Source: Lumbricus terrestris (taxonomy: Eukaryota; Annelida; Clitellata; Crassiclitellata; Lumbricidae). From it: a stretch of 64,000 nucleotides of DNA. How positions within the stretch are numbered: position 1 is the stretch's first letter; the number at the start of each line of letters is the position of its first letter. The DNA lies in NCBI GenBank assembly GCA_949752735.1, contig OX457050.1, forward strand, positions 41,564,784-41,628,783, given 5' to 3'. Positions 23,231 through 34,099 of the stretch are shown here, one piece after another. Below the pieces are notes generated by a model. The model was given only the letters and a program-made list of their open reading frames with translations. It had not been told where the DNA came from and did not search any database. A program made the position numbers and the translations under genes.

Positions 23231-24206
23231 AGCGTAGCTCAGTGGAGAGAGCGCTGGCCGTTAAACTGAGAGTCAGCCGCGCGGACCCGGGTTCAAGCGG
23301 TTCCACGACAACTGGTCTACCGACAACTCGTCTACCGACAACTCGTCTCCGGACAATTGGTCTAACGACAACTGGTCTACAGACGAATAGTATTGATGAA
23401 ATAGAAGCTGGATTTATGAAAATGATTTTTTAGCTTAAATGGAAGCTGGATCGATGATTTTATTAATGTATTTCGACATGCATCCAGCTTCTACTTCAGA
23501 TCTAAAAATACCTTCATCCAGCTTCTATTTCTCACCCATTATTTTCGTCAATCCAGCTTCTATTTCATATATAAAAAATTCCCTCATCCAGCTTCCATTA
23601 CTTAAGCGTTTTATCATCAATCCAGTTCCTATTTCAGATCAAGAAATACTTTCATCCAGCTTTTATTTCTAATACGTTATTTTCGCCAATCCAGCTTCTA
23701 TTTCACCTGTAAAAGAGCCATCATCCAGATTCCATTTCTCTTGCGAATTTTCATCAATCCAACCTCCATTTCACCTGTAAAAACTTTCATCCAGCTTCAA
23801 TTTCTCAAGCGCTGGATCAGTTGTCTGTAGACCAGTTGTCGTAGACGAATTGTCCGGAGACCACTTGTCGTTAGACGAGTTGTCGGTAGACGAGTTGTCG
23901 TGACACCGGTTCAAGCCTCACACGGGGCAAAAATTTATTTGAATTTTCTGTTAGCTGCCATTGGCGCTTTGCTGTTGTGTTGCTTGACTCGGGTTCTGCT
24001 AAAAATAAAAGATAGCCCCTCCCACTCCTGGCTTGGCCGAATCAGGAGTGATCCAGTACTTAGGCCATTAGTTAAGTTACCGAACCTGTTGTAGCCGAAC
24101 TGCGTGTCGTGCGAAGCAGGCCGTATTTCGTATAACTTGTACATGTAATCGTTCTGCGGTTTGTCAGATTGAATGTCAATAAACGAAGATTATTATTATT
24201 ATTATA
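23231..24206 (+). mobile_element. tRNA-derived SINE split by a foldback element
   Basis: Head AGCGTAGCTCAGTGGAGAG (A box) and GGACCCGGGTTCAAG..CC (B box) resemble a tRNA. The B box is cut by the 609-bp insertion 23299-23907, after which gcctcacacggggc continues. The body ends at aataaacgaagattattattattattat. Without the insert it is about 360 bp. A body fragment of the same family lies at 20605. Confidence 0.85.
23299..23907. mobile_element. GGT-ended foldback element with 9-bp TSD (in SINE)
   Basis: GGTTCCACGACAACTGG...GTTGTCGTGACACC, flanked by the exact 9-bp duplication GGTTCAAGC (23290-23298 and 23908-23916), which restores the SINE B box when one copy is removed. It is nearly the same length and sequence as 16854-17464. 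Confidence 0.9.
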
Positions 24207-24214
24207 GTCTATAT

Positions 24215-24583
24215 CAGCGGTTCCCAAGTTCCCAACCCGTGGCCCGCGGGCCAAAAGTGGCCCGCCAGGCCTCAGAAAATGGCCCGCCAGACCTCAGAAA
24301 ATGGCCCTCATCTCTCAAAGAATTATCAAAAATATATGAAAAATTAACAATTTGGACAGGAGAGAGCACATTATTATTTTCTATTACAAATTATTTTATT
24401 TTAACGACGATAAATTACATCAAACATTACATTTTGGATCAATTATAAAAAAATTATATGCTTTTAGTTAATACAATTTTAACCTTGTGGCCCCCTAATG
24501 TCTTTCAACTAAGAAAAAGTGGCCCTCGTATCCTCCAACTTAGAAAAAGTGGTCCTCGAGTCAAAAAAGGTTGGGAACCACTG
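24215..24583. mobile_element. 369-bp hAT MITE
   Basis: Ends CAGCGGTTCCCAA and GGTTGGGAACCACTG, with the perfect 8-bp duplication GTCTATAT (24207-24214, 24584-24591). It sits directly after the (ATT)n tail of the SINE. The interior has gtggcccgc repeats and cttagaaaaagtggccct, as in the 98-bp MITE at 12153. Confidence 0.92.
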
Positions 24584-24591
24584 GTCTATAT

Positions 24592-25300
24592 GTATTGAGA
24601 TCTTATGGCACTCTTATGAGCGCTTAAAAGTACAGCTATTTTGCTAAGATAACAGCTTAAAAATATACCTTTGCAATGTGAGAATTCAAAAAGCTTCTGG
24701 TGGGGAGGGGCGTATCCCCTCCCCATACCCCTCCCCTCCCACTCTCGGCGTTACGCGCCTCATGATTGTCTTCCAGACGGTCAATTATCTACCCCTCCAG
24801 AAACCTCAATCCCCCCCCAGATAAATGGACTATACATTAAACTCTGGTTTCGGCCAAACGACTAAAAAAGTTCATCAGATTTTTCAGCCAAAGATCAACG
24901 AAAAATTTTCCAACCCCAGAACAAAATGTTTTGCCCCCCCCTTCGAAAAGTTCTGGATCCACCACTGTATATGGTCAGTATATATATATATCATATATAT
25001 GTGATATATATATATATATATATATATATGTGGGGCGCGGTGGCCAGCGTGTTAACCACTACTCCACCAGGCCCCCTATATGGCAACAATGATATCGACT
25101 AAGTGCCAAGTAGCATAAGAAACCTAAAAACGACTGCATATTGCATGTCTATTATTTCACATGACAATTTATGGCATGCAATGGTAGTCAAAGTATAAGT
25201 TCTTTTTTAGACATGGGGCCCAGATTGACATCACACTTGTCATACGTGGTATGAATGATGAATTTCTCACAATTTCTACAGTGCCCCTTGTCTGATCTAT
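24592..25300. repeat. moderately repeated family, plus TA tract and SINE-head remnant
   Basis: 24595-24760 resembles 28970-29110 (tcttaggccactcttat.., ttctggtggggagg). 24950-25030 is a TATA tract. 25030-25060 (tggggcgcggtggccagcg) resembles the head of the SINE at 7905. No gene. Confidence 0.5.
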
Positions 25301-25324
25301 AAAAACAGGTGCCCGATGCCGTCC

Positions 25325-26015
25325 AAGCTCATTTCAGTGAGTGGAGCCAGCTCCCCATCCCACACCACCTGACCACACCCCAGGCCACCCACCCCACCCA
25401 ACCCAGCTCCCCAACCCACCCAGCTCCACCCCAGCCCAGACCACCTGACCCACCCAGGCCACCCACCCCACTCTATCCACCCCACCCTCACCCTACCCAC
25501 TGCCACCCCACCATTCCTCATCCACCCCAACCCACATTCCCCACCCCAACCCACCCCACCCTTTTGAGTAGTAGCATTTGTAAAGGATTGACACAGGCAG
25601 CATTCAAAACCAACCAGAATATACTGTGGTACCACTGTACACTGAGGTCAACAGTGTCGACTCAACACCTATATGGGCAAGTTGGGGTGCCCGGGAAATA
25701 TAGGATTTGCCCGCTCCCAGCCAATACCTTATTTGTCCACCCTCACTGCAAGCTCCCCAACCGCCCGCTCCCCAACCCACTCAGCTCCACCCCAGCCCAC
25801 CCCACCTGACCCCACCCCAGGCCACCCCACCCAACCCACCCAGCTCCACCCCAGCCCACCCCACCTGACCCCACCCCAGGCCACCCCACCCAACCCAACC
25901 CTACCCCTCACCACCCTCCCCACCCTTCTCAACCGGGTCACCCACCCCACCCTCACCATATCCTATCCCACCCACCGCCACCACACCATTCTCCACCCCA
26001 ACCCACCTCTTTCAC
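25325..26015. repeat. CCACC-rich minisatellite
   Basis: Units such as ccaccccagcccaccccacc and tgaccccaccccaggccacc are repeated. The block near 25785-25845 is repeated almost exactly at 25840-25900. Long proline/histidine open frames here are composition artefacts. Confidence 0.85.
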
Positions 26016-27110
26016 TCTAGCCAGTGGTACCGGTACATCACCACCTTCAGACTCAGTTTCTGCATGAGAGCATCGGCATCTAGAATGTATCAGCTGATAC
26101 CAGCACCTGCCATAGCATGAAACTCTCCCGTCTAAAAGCATTCATCCCATATTACCAAATATGGATAAACCACATTCTAAACCTTTTTCTGTTGGGATTT
26201 CACACATCCATGAATCAATCTTATTATTTTATGTTCAAACACACAAACGTTAGCTGTTTATATAATCATTATAATGTACCAAAATCAGACTACATTATGC
26301 TACACATCCATAGCTTCCCATTGTTGCCAAATGGCAACCGATATAAAACTAACCGATTTTGCAAATTTACACAAAACAGTGAATTTTAAGTAAGTCAGAG
26401 TTGAATACTGATCTATGCCTACTCTTAAAATATTTTTTACTCTTTCTTAGCATTTATCACTAAAAAGAAATGAAATCAACAAAATTGACCTTTGAAAATT
26501 GGAAATCACACTGACTTCAAGATCATAATAGTAGAACAGAATTGCCACAAAGATACTTCCTAGGGCAATAATTACCTTTAGCCATCATAGATGTAACTAA
26601 TGCTGCTTCAAATTCTGTTTAAAAACATTCCTTAAGAAAAATAATAACTTTAATTAGCTGTGTTGCCATAATTATGGAAACAAGGGACACGAAAGGGTTA
26701 AATTGATAAATTAAAAAAATTAAAAATTTCGAAAAATCGAAATAAAAATCTATCTGGCATATGCAAAAACAAACAAAAATCAGCTTTATTATACCTCATT
26801 TGAAATATAATTTAGTAGTCCGTCGGCTACAATGACCAGCAATACCGAGTATTGCTTGATATTAAAAATAATTCTATCCAAAGAGGCGTCCCCAAAACGG
26901 GGGCGCTATAGGCACTAATGGGTTAAATACATCCTTCTTGCATGCGCCTGTATATTCTGTGCATGATTGTGTTCTATAATAAAAGTTTGAGTCGGTGACA
27001 GTTGTCAAGTTTTCCAGGATGCCCGCTAATAATAATCTCCTGATGTTTAATTGTTAAATCTGTCCCATTCATTTGTACTGCATTATACTTAATTGCTCTA
27101 GATTGCACCA
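26016..27110. other. no recognisable feature
   Basis: AT-rich, no convincing frame or terminal repeats. Near 27120 a hAT-like end (CAGTGGTTCTAAACC) appears without a partner. Confidence 0.4.
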
Positions 27111-27174
27111 TGCGGTACAGTACAGTGGTTCTAAACCTTTATTCGCTCGCGACACACCCTGACATTAGTGCTGA

Positions 27175-27310
27175 AAGTAGTTTGGAAAAGCTGCCGGATC
27201 TGAGTGAAACGGCCGTTTGGGGGGGGGGGGTATGACCCGAAAATGTTTCTGATGACCTTGTTTTTAGTCATTCGCAGTGAATTTCCCAAAAATTGTATCA
27301 ATTTCCCTCT
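27175..27310. repeat. dispersed repeat, copy 1 (partner 28618-28770)
   Basis: The block gatctgagtgaaacggccg through ctctaaatgtggggattg is repeated at 28640-28760 in the same direction. Related sequence is present near 31200-31400 and 41170-41270. Unknown family. Confidence 0.7.
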
Positions 27311-27479
27311 AAATGTGGGGATTGATATACAACTATAGATTGAATGTTAAGCATGTGACCCGGCTGAGAACCGGCAACAGCAGGTCACAAAAATTGATGC
27401 CGGTTCGCCGACCCGGACAGACCGGGCTCACTTTCAGCCTGCCTAACTTAAAACCATATTTGACGAAACACCCCTTCTC

Positions 27480-27840
27480 AAACCTCACCCCCCATCCCAC
27501 CCCAACTCCCCTCCTCACCCCATCCCACTCCCCACCCTCACCACCCCACCACCCCCATCACCCCTCCCCACCCCATCCGACCCCCACTCACCCACACACA
27601 CCCACTCACCCAAATCCCCCACTACCCCACACCCCACCCACTCCTCCCTCTCCCAACCCCCACCCAGCCCCACCCAGCCCACCCTCACCCGCATCCGCCA
27701 CCCCCGACTACACCACACCACACTCCGACCTCCACAGGCACGCCAGCCGTGAAATTTGTGTATTCGGAAAAATTCTTCCCACCCTCCAGTTCACCCTCCA
27801 ACCCACCTCATCCCACCCCACCCACCACACCACACATCGA
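27480..27840. repeat. CCCCACC-rich minisatellite
   Basis: C-rich on the plus strand, with ccaccccacc and cccactcaccc units; similar in style to 25325-26015. Confidence 0.8.
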
Positions 27841-27842
27841 CC

Positions 27843-28282
27843 GGTGTAAAGGTTTCAAATTACCCCCTCCTAAACATTACCCCCGGTAACTTGAAACCGG
27901 TTTCAGATTACCCCCCGGAAACTAGATTTGCATCAATCATCGCAATTATTGCACTAAAAAATTCATAAAAATCATCCCGCCTCTTGTTTTGGTCTGAAGA
28001 ATTTCATCCGTCATCCCACTTCGTGGTATGTTATATCGGAAAAAAATAACAGCCTCGAAGCCATTTCTCCATTGTAACTTCAGCGGCGATTAGTATTTTA
28101 GTTACAGATGAAAATATTGATTACAAACCACGAAGTGGGATGACGGATGAAAATCTTCAAAAAAAAACAAGTAGCGGGATAATTTTTCTATTATTTTTAG
28201 TGCAATATATGCGATGATTGATGCAAAATACAGTTTTCAGAGGGGTAATGTTTAGGAGGGGGTAATTTGAAACCTTTACACC
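27843..28282. mobile_element. GGT-ended inverted-repeat element (hairpin)
   Basis: GGTGTAAAGGTTTCAAATTA at 27843 and its inverse ending CCTTTACACC at 28282. The inner arms (catccgtcatcccacttcgtgg / ccacgaagtgggatgacgg) are also inverted, so most of the 440 bp can fold. No target duplication. The downstream flank ggcacgccacccgtgag resembles sequence at 27737. A lone end occurs near 60148. Confidence 0.75.
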
Positions 28283-28617
28283 GGCACGCCACCCGTGAGA
28301 TTTCTGTTTTCGGAAAAATCTTCTCCCCCGATTCTCTATCAATCAATAACTCTGAATAATATGGAACATTTCCGTTGTATCAGGTAAACGAAGACTAGAG
28401 AAATAATGAATCCGATCCGCCTGTCTGCCTGCTCGGGTCGAACCTGCCTCTCCGAGACGCTCGTTGCCAATCGAACCTGTTCGTCAGGGCCGCTACATAC
28501 TCCTCCGAACCGGGCTGGAGGCCTATAATTATATTAAGAAGAATAGCGGAAGGTGAGAACAACTAACCAGTCAGTCAGTCGCAGAAAGAACTAGTCAACG
28601 AGTCAACTAGGAGATCG

Positions 28618-28770
28618 TAGTTTGGAAGCGCTTTCGGATCTGAGTGAAACGGCCGTTTGAGGGTTTGGCCCGAAAATGTTTCTGATGACCTTGTTTTTAT
28701 TCATTCGCAGTGAATTTCCCGAAAAGTTTTCCAATTTCCCTCTAAATGTGGGGATTGGTATAGAACTGCA
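28618..28770. repeat. dispersed repeat, copy 2
   Basis: See 27175-27310; about 85-90% alike by eye. Confidence 0.7.
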
Positions 28771-28779
28771 GTGTATACT

Positions 28780-29220
28780 CGATACATAAGGATATTATTA
28801 GTGTAATTACAATTATAATATTATATTGAAATCCTAAAACGCTGCTTTTATCAGCAGCCTACTGAAATAATTGAGTAATTGTGCTAAAATGGCATTAAAA
28901 GGGTACCATAACAATTCAATTCATTAACCATTACAGTGTGGAAACTTATTTTAAAATATGTAAGCTTATAGCTTATATTTTTAAGAGTCTTAGGCCACTC
29001 TTATCATTTGAAAAAGTGCATCGATTTTGCTAAGATTACATTTAAATGCTACCATTGCAATGTGGAAACTCAACAAGTTTCTGGTGGGGAGGAGCACACC
29101 ACCTCCATAATTATACGATCGATTGTCTCCCACAAAAATCTCATTCCACCAAGAGGAGGGGGACTAGATTACATTGCAATAGGACTTCTAGAGCACAAAA
29201 ATGAACACACAGTGAACAAG
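28780..29220. repeat. dispersed repeat related to 24592-24760 and 63650-63800
   Basis: Shares gcagtgtggaaact, ttctggtggggagga and neighbouring blocks with those regions. No terminal repeats found. Confidence 0.4.
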
Positions 29221-29494
29221 TGACAAAAGCATGTGAGCTAATCCATAACATTTGTAATGATCTGCCTTTAATGTAATATCAACTGAAACTCTTATCTAAT
29301 AATGACAATAATGGAAATTCTAAGCATGTCAAACAGTGATGCAGAATTTGATTTTACGGAATTCCTACAAGAATCAGTCAAATCCGCTAGTGATAATCTG
29401 TGGTGATATTAAAGCCCAAAGCTTCTGTCAGAATTGTTTTGAGAAGAGTGTATAGCCTATTCATACAGGCCCTACATTCTACATACATATTTTT

Positions 29495-29500
29495 TTTAAT
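29495..29500 (-). promoter_or_regulatory. possible BAF polyadenylation signal (ATTAAA)
   Basis: The minus strand reads ATTAAA about 145 nt after the BAF stop codon. It is a common variant signal, but the local sequence is AT-rich so chance is possible. Confidence 0.3.
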
Positions 29501-29644
29501 CAACGTGTTCTCGGTATTCGTTCTTAGGAACTGTTAAACTGGAAGCAAATTAGATGAGCAACAACAGTCAAGTGTTCGATTTGATTCCAGATTGACCACA
29601 ATGACAGCTGTAAACAAGATGCAACAAGTCCATAAACACGTTGT

Positions 29645-29794
29645 TTAGAGGTGCGCATCACACCAGTCACTCAGGCACTTACGGCACTCAATAGCGAACG
29701 CTGCGCTGTCTGGTCCACAGATTAATATCATCCAGTTTTCAAAAGCTTGCTGGTTCTTTTCTAGTACAAGGAACTGACCCAACACACGATAAGC
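29645..29794 (-). CDS. BANF1: barrier-to-autointegration factor, exon 2 (C-terminal half)
   Basis: This exon encodes the last 49 residues of a BAF protein and a TAA stop. It follows a consensus acceptor (ctattttag) in phase 0 and begins AYRVLGQFLVL, which lines up with the AYVVLGQFLVL segment of animal BAF; the end, CRKCLSDWCDAHL, lines up with the CFGCLREWCDAFL end. Exon 1 is on the same strand at 53284-53409 and ends with a phase-0 donor, so together they give 91 residues, against 89 in human BAF. BAF is a small dimer that binds DNA through helix-hairpin-helix motifs, bridges DNA to LEM-domain proteins and lamin at the nuclear envelope, and can block retroviral self-integration. The frame is intact and both splice sites are consensus, so I read this as a functional host gene, not a processed copy. 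The two exons are separated by a 23,489-bp intron filled with mobile elements. Confidence 0.9.
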   Translation of the reverse strand, partial: AYRVLGQFLVLEKNQQAFENWMILICGPDSAAFAIECRKCLSDWCDAHL

Positions 29795-30698
29795 CTAAAA
29801 TAGAAAAGTCATTAAAAATAAATTTAAAACTCCTTCAATTCGGTCAGTAAATGATTTTCCTGGTTCTTTTTAGTACACATTATAATACCGTAGGCCTACT
29901 CCTTAAATTCAGTCTGCAAATTCCTTCTGCTCACTGTGTTATTCACAAACTTGCAAACATAATAAAATTATAGTAGAGACCAGCAGTGTATCAGCTCAGT
30001 GTTTAATACCGGTGTTTCAATGAGCAGCACAACACTTAGGACTATGGTTTACATACTGGGTTATCAGCCCTGAGAAAGGAGATTAAATCCTTAAATAAAT
30101 ACTTATAAATAAATACTACACAAAAAGATCTATTAAGATTTCTGTTCCTACATCATCCAATAAACAACCGCGACACACAATCCAGGGGACGTCGTCATCC
30201 CCCGAACTGATGTGAGGCTGTCGGTGGTTGATGTCATCGATGTTCCAGGGAGTGCGTCTGACCACCGACTGCAGGGCCGAAGCAACAATGAACGTGGCCC
30301 CCTCCAAACATTATGTCCGGGGCGGCGGGCCCCTTGCCATGCAGAAACTGGTAGGCCTACACGCGGTATACGTAATTATGTGAGTGCTTATTTATTGTAA
30401 GTAATTTCGTTTCATAAATATTAGGAAGTTATAAATCTGATATTATTAGACTCTATGAACTTTTCTAGAATAATTGTCATAAAAGTGTCTTGATCCAGTG
30501 CTGCTTATTTAAAAATCCCTGGCATTTTCAGCGGCCAAATTTTGGCTCTTAGATCCCCTACACTGCAGAAATTGGAATTCGGTATTTATATTTATGCAAT
30601 AAAAAATATAAAATTATAATGGGGTTCATATTATAAACAGCCCACATAGAGTTAGTGTACATGTATTCCGTACTTACTGCTGCTGAGGTCTTTCTAGC

Positions 30699-31104
30699 GG
30701 TTTGGGTCCACTATTCCGAGGGTCCACTATTCCGAAAATCCACTATTCCGAACCCTAACCCTAAACCTAACCCTAAACCTAACTGTAACCCTAACCCTAA
30801 CTCACCCCAACCCTAACCATAACCCTTAACCTAACCTTAACCCACCCCAACCATAACCATGACCCTAAACCTAACCATAACCCACCCCAACCATAATCAT
30901 AACAATAACCCTAACCCTCCCCAACCCTAACCCAAACCATAACCCAAAACTTAATCCTACCCCACACAATACTAACCCACCCTACCCGAACCCTAACTCT
31001 AACCCACTGCAACCCTAACCATCAAGGGTAACGAACAAAAATAGCGGATATTCGGAATGGTGGACCTTCGGAATAGTGAACCCTCGGAGTAGCGGGCCGT
31101 TACC
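30699..31104. mobile_element. GGT-ended foldback with telomere-like core, 9-bp TSD
   Basis: Perfect 9-bp duplication CTTTCTAGC (30690-30698, 31105-31113). Ends start GGTTTGGGTCCACTATTCCG and, inverted, GGTAACGGCCCGCTACTCCG. Each arm holds three ~16-17-bp repeats of ggtccactattccga. The centre (about 30755-31020) is degenerate CCCTAA repeats (aaccctaaccctaa, ccccaaccataac). No coding sequence. Confidence 0.9.
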
Positions 31105-31756
31105 CTTTCTAGCAGTGCTTTCCAATACGGATTGTGAAACAGCACCAATAAATGTCACTTATCTATAGCTAGGCCTACACTTTACATTTTTGCAACTTTC
31201 GAGGGCCCATTTTTTGTGGGCAGAGCTGAAAGTATTTTGGAAAAGTTGCCGGGTGTGTCTTTCGCGAGATTTTTTACTGAGTGTCGCCGAAAATTTACAT
31301 CTTTTGCAGGCCAAAAATGTGGACGACTTTTTAGTCATCCGACCGAAATGTCGATGAAAAGTCCTTTTTTCTCTGCCAAAAAAGTTGATGACCTTTTTAT
31401 GAAAAAGTCCTTTTTCTCTGCCTAAAAAGTTGATGACTTTTTTAGTCTGATTTATGTTAAACAAGCGACCCGGAACAGATCCGGCAACAGCGGGTCTCGA
31501 AACTCGATATGTATTACACTGGGCATGTTCCTTGCACTCATTGCATGTAGGCTACAGGCTGCCCAGATTATGCTGGCCCTTTTATCATTTTTCCATTGTA
31601 CAAATGGAACTTCGTGCACGTTTCTCGCATAACTGAATTTCTCATGAATAGCTGGAAAGCACTAAAAGGACTGTACACATTTCGACTCGCATATCGGGTT
31701 GGACCAGGTGCATGCATTGTGCATCACGTTTTCTGCCCTTAGTCGTCCAGAAGTCT

Positions 31757-33320
31757 CCTTTACGGGAGGCGAATTCGTAGAACATACATGGATACGGGTC
31801 AAAGGCTTTGACGACCCAATAGGAAAGGAGTTATAAATAGCGTGACCTGATTTGTAACTTTCGTACGTGAGTAAGTAAATAAAATTATATTCTAATAATA
31901 AACCAATAATAATTGTATTTCACAAGGTAGTAGCCTATTCCCAAACAGCCTTATTAAATGCAATATTATTGGTTTAGAAAAATTATTTTCCAGTGTCTCA
32001 AATTTTAATTAAATGGACTCGAACGGAGCGCGTTTAGAATTTCAGTAATTTGTCCTAATGATTATTCAAGTAGCGTGAAATAAAAATACGCGCTGCGAAG
32101 AAGGTTCATTATAGGCCTAATCGATGGCCAGACGAAGTGCACTAGCGTGCGCGGCATAGGATCAGAGGTTGCCCCTAAGATATTCAAAAGTCGTACATTT
32201 GCCAGTGGGCGAGATTGGGCGGTGTCACGACAACTGGCTCACAGACAACTGGCTCAGCGACAACTGGTCCACCGACAGCTGATTCACGGACAGCTGGTTC
32301 ACCGAAAAATGGTTCACGACCAAATTTTGACTGCTTTTTTACGCCATGGTTATTGCCGCTAAAAGAGAAGTTGGATTGATGAAAATAACTCGTGATAAAT
32401 CGAAAGCAGGTTGCTTATGGCCTCGCTGAAAAAATAGACCGAGGAAAAGAGCGTTTCCTGAATGAAGTTGCATTGATGAAAATAATGCTTGTAAAAATTG
32501 AAGATGAACACACGAAACAATCGCGTTGCTAAATAGAAGCTGGATTGATGAAAATAACGCTTGAGAAATGGAGGCAGGACTAATGATAAAAGTAATGAGT
32601 AATTGAAGCTGGAATAAGATATTTTTATGCCTTCAATGGAATTATGGAAGCTGGATGAAGATATATTTATATCTGAAATAGAAGATGGATCGATGAAAAA
32701 TGCTTTATTGATAGACACTTGATAAAATAAAGCTGGATAAACGGCTTTCCAGCTGAAATAGAAGCTGGATGCATGTTGAAATGCATGCATGAATATCAAC
32801 AGTCCAGTTTCCATTTATCAAGCGTTATATTCGTCAATCCAGCTTCTATTTCACCTATAAAGAATCTTCATCCAGCTTCCATTTTCGAAACGTCTTTTTT
32901 ATTAATCCAGCTTCCACTTCACATATAAAATATCTTAATTCAGCTTCCACTTCTCAGTTTTATCATTACGCAGATCAAACAATACCTGAATTGATTTCAT
33001 TACTCAAGCGAATTTTCAATAATCCAGCTTCCACTTCACTTATAAAATATCTTAAACCGGCTTCCATTTTAGATATAAAAACACCTTAATCCAGCTTCCA
33101 TTTTAGATATAAAAACACCTTAATCCAGCTTCCATTTCAGATATAAAAATACCTTAATCTAGCTTCCCTATTAGATATAAAAATACCTTAATCCAGCTTC
33201 CAATTCAGAAAAAATACCCTAATCCAGTTTCTATTTTAGATATAAAAATACCTTAATCCAGCATCCATTTCAGATATAAAAATAACTTAATCCAGCTTCC
33301 ATTTTAGATATAAAAATATT
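31757..33320. mobile_element. GGCGAATTCG foldback copy (left arm and monomer arms)
   Basis: The left part (GGCGAATTCGTAGAACATAC.. through ..gcataggatcagaggttg) is the same as 53573-53908. After an inserted stretch at about 32168-32360, which includes a GGTGTCACGACAACTGG end, the monomer arms follow. Orientation flips near 32775 (ggatgcatgttgaaatgcatgcatgaat), then ccagcttccattttagatat units repeat every 33-35 bp to 33320. The right terminus is missing. Confidence 0.75.
32221..32335 (+). repeat. GGTGTCACGACAACTGG terminus with 17-18-bp subterminal repeats
   Basis: Six imperfect repeats (acgacaactggctcac.., accgacagctgattcac..) directly after the GGTGTCACG end. The opposite end is not found in this copy. 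Confidence 0.75.
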
Positions 33321-33655
33321 TTGATGTAAGGTTTGTGATGATACCCCATACCGTTCAAAAGTTATACCCGATATACCCAAGGTACCAAGAGGTGGGTGGA
33401 AACCACCCACTTAGGTTATCAACTATATTATCTTGTCCCTCATTTACATTAAAGATGAAAACATTGTACCATTTAATAGAGGGAATGTGGAGCTACATTG
33501 TCCTACTAAATAATTTGTCTTTTCATAACCGGAAGTCCTCAAAATAAATTAAAATGTCTGAAAATAGTGATTTTTTCAAAATATTTTCCTACCGAGGATT
33601 TGTAACTTGCTGAATCATTTTCACCAGTGGCGTAGCCAAAAATTACGGGATGCCA
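33321..33655. other. no recognisable feature
   Basis: AT-rich spacer without a convincing frame. Confidence 0.35.
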
Positions 33656-33900
33656 TATGTATGTAAGTATGAATGTATGTAAGTATGTATGTATGTATGT
33701 ATGCATGCATGTATGCATGCAATCATGTGCTTTTATTTGGGTCTATTTATCCGTGTATTTATCCGTGTATATAATGTGTGTACGTTTGTAATCTATGTAG
33801 GTATGATTGCATGTGTTATGTTTATGAATGTAAGCTTGTGTATGTTTGCATGTACAAATGCGTAGTATGTGTGTATGTATGTATGTTTGTATGTACTCAC
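33656..33900. repeat. imperfect (ATGT)n / (GTAT)n microsatellite
   Basis: Dense but interrupted tatgtatg units with gcatgcat variants. Confidence 0.85.
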
Positions 33901-34099
33901 ATATATACATTCATTTTCTGCTATTAGATTAATTTGACATTTCTATTGTCCCAACGATTTTAAAAATCGAATACGCCAAAATTTCGTTTAAATGCAGATG
34001 TTTCTTTGAATTTAATATTGATTAGATTATTGTTTTCACGGATATTCATGGCATGTGCCTCAATTTTTATTTTATCTCTTGCATTTCAATATCCAAAAT

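Noticed and set aside
23231..23298. Possible tRNA gene (A and B boxes)
   Set aside because: Continues into a SINE body with an (ATT)n tail and the B box is interrupted; the tRNA-like heads at 7905 and 44339 were rejected as genes for the same reason.
25297..27849. Proline/histidine- and glycine/tryptophan-rich open frames
   Set aside because: They follow the CCACC minisatellite composition on both strands and show no conserved pattern.
29311..29406. Short plus-strand frame starting MEILSMSNSDAEFDF
   Set aside because: Only 31 codons, no motif, no splice or promoter evidence.
30116..30307. GC-richer minus-strand frame of 63 codons with an acceptor-like upstream sequence
   Set aside because: No recognisable product and it lies within the BAF intron; could be a transposon exon but support is too thin.
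30755..31020. Telomere or chromosome-fusion scar
   Set aside because: Repeats are degenerate, about 270 bp long and bounded by inverted ends with a 9-bp target duplication.
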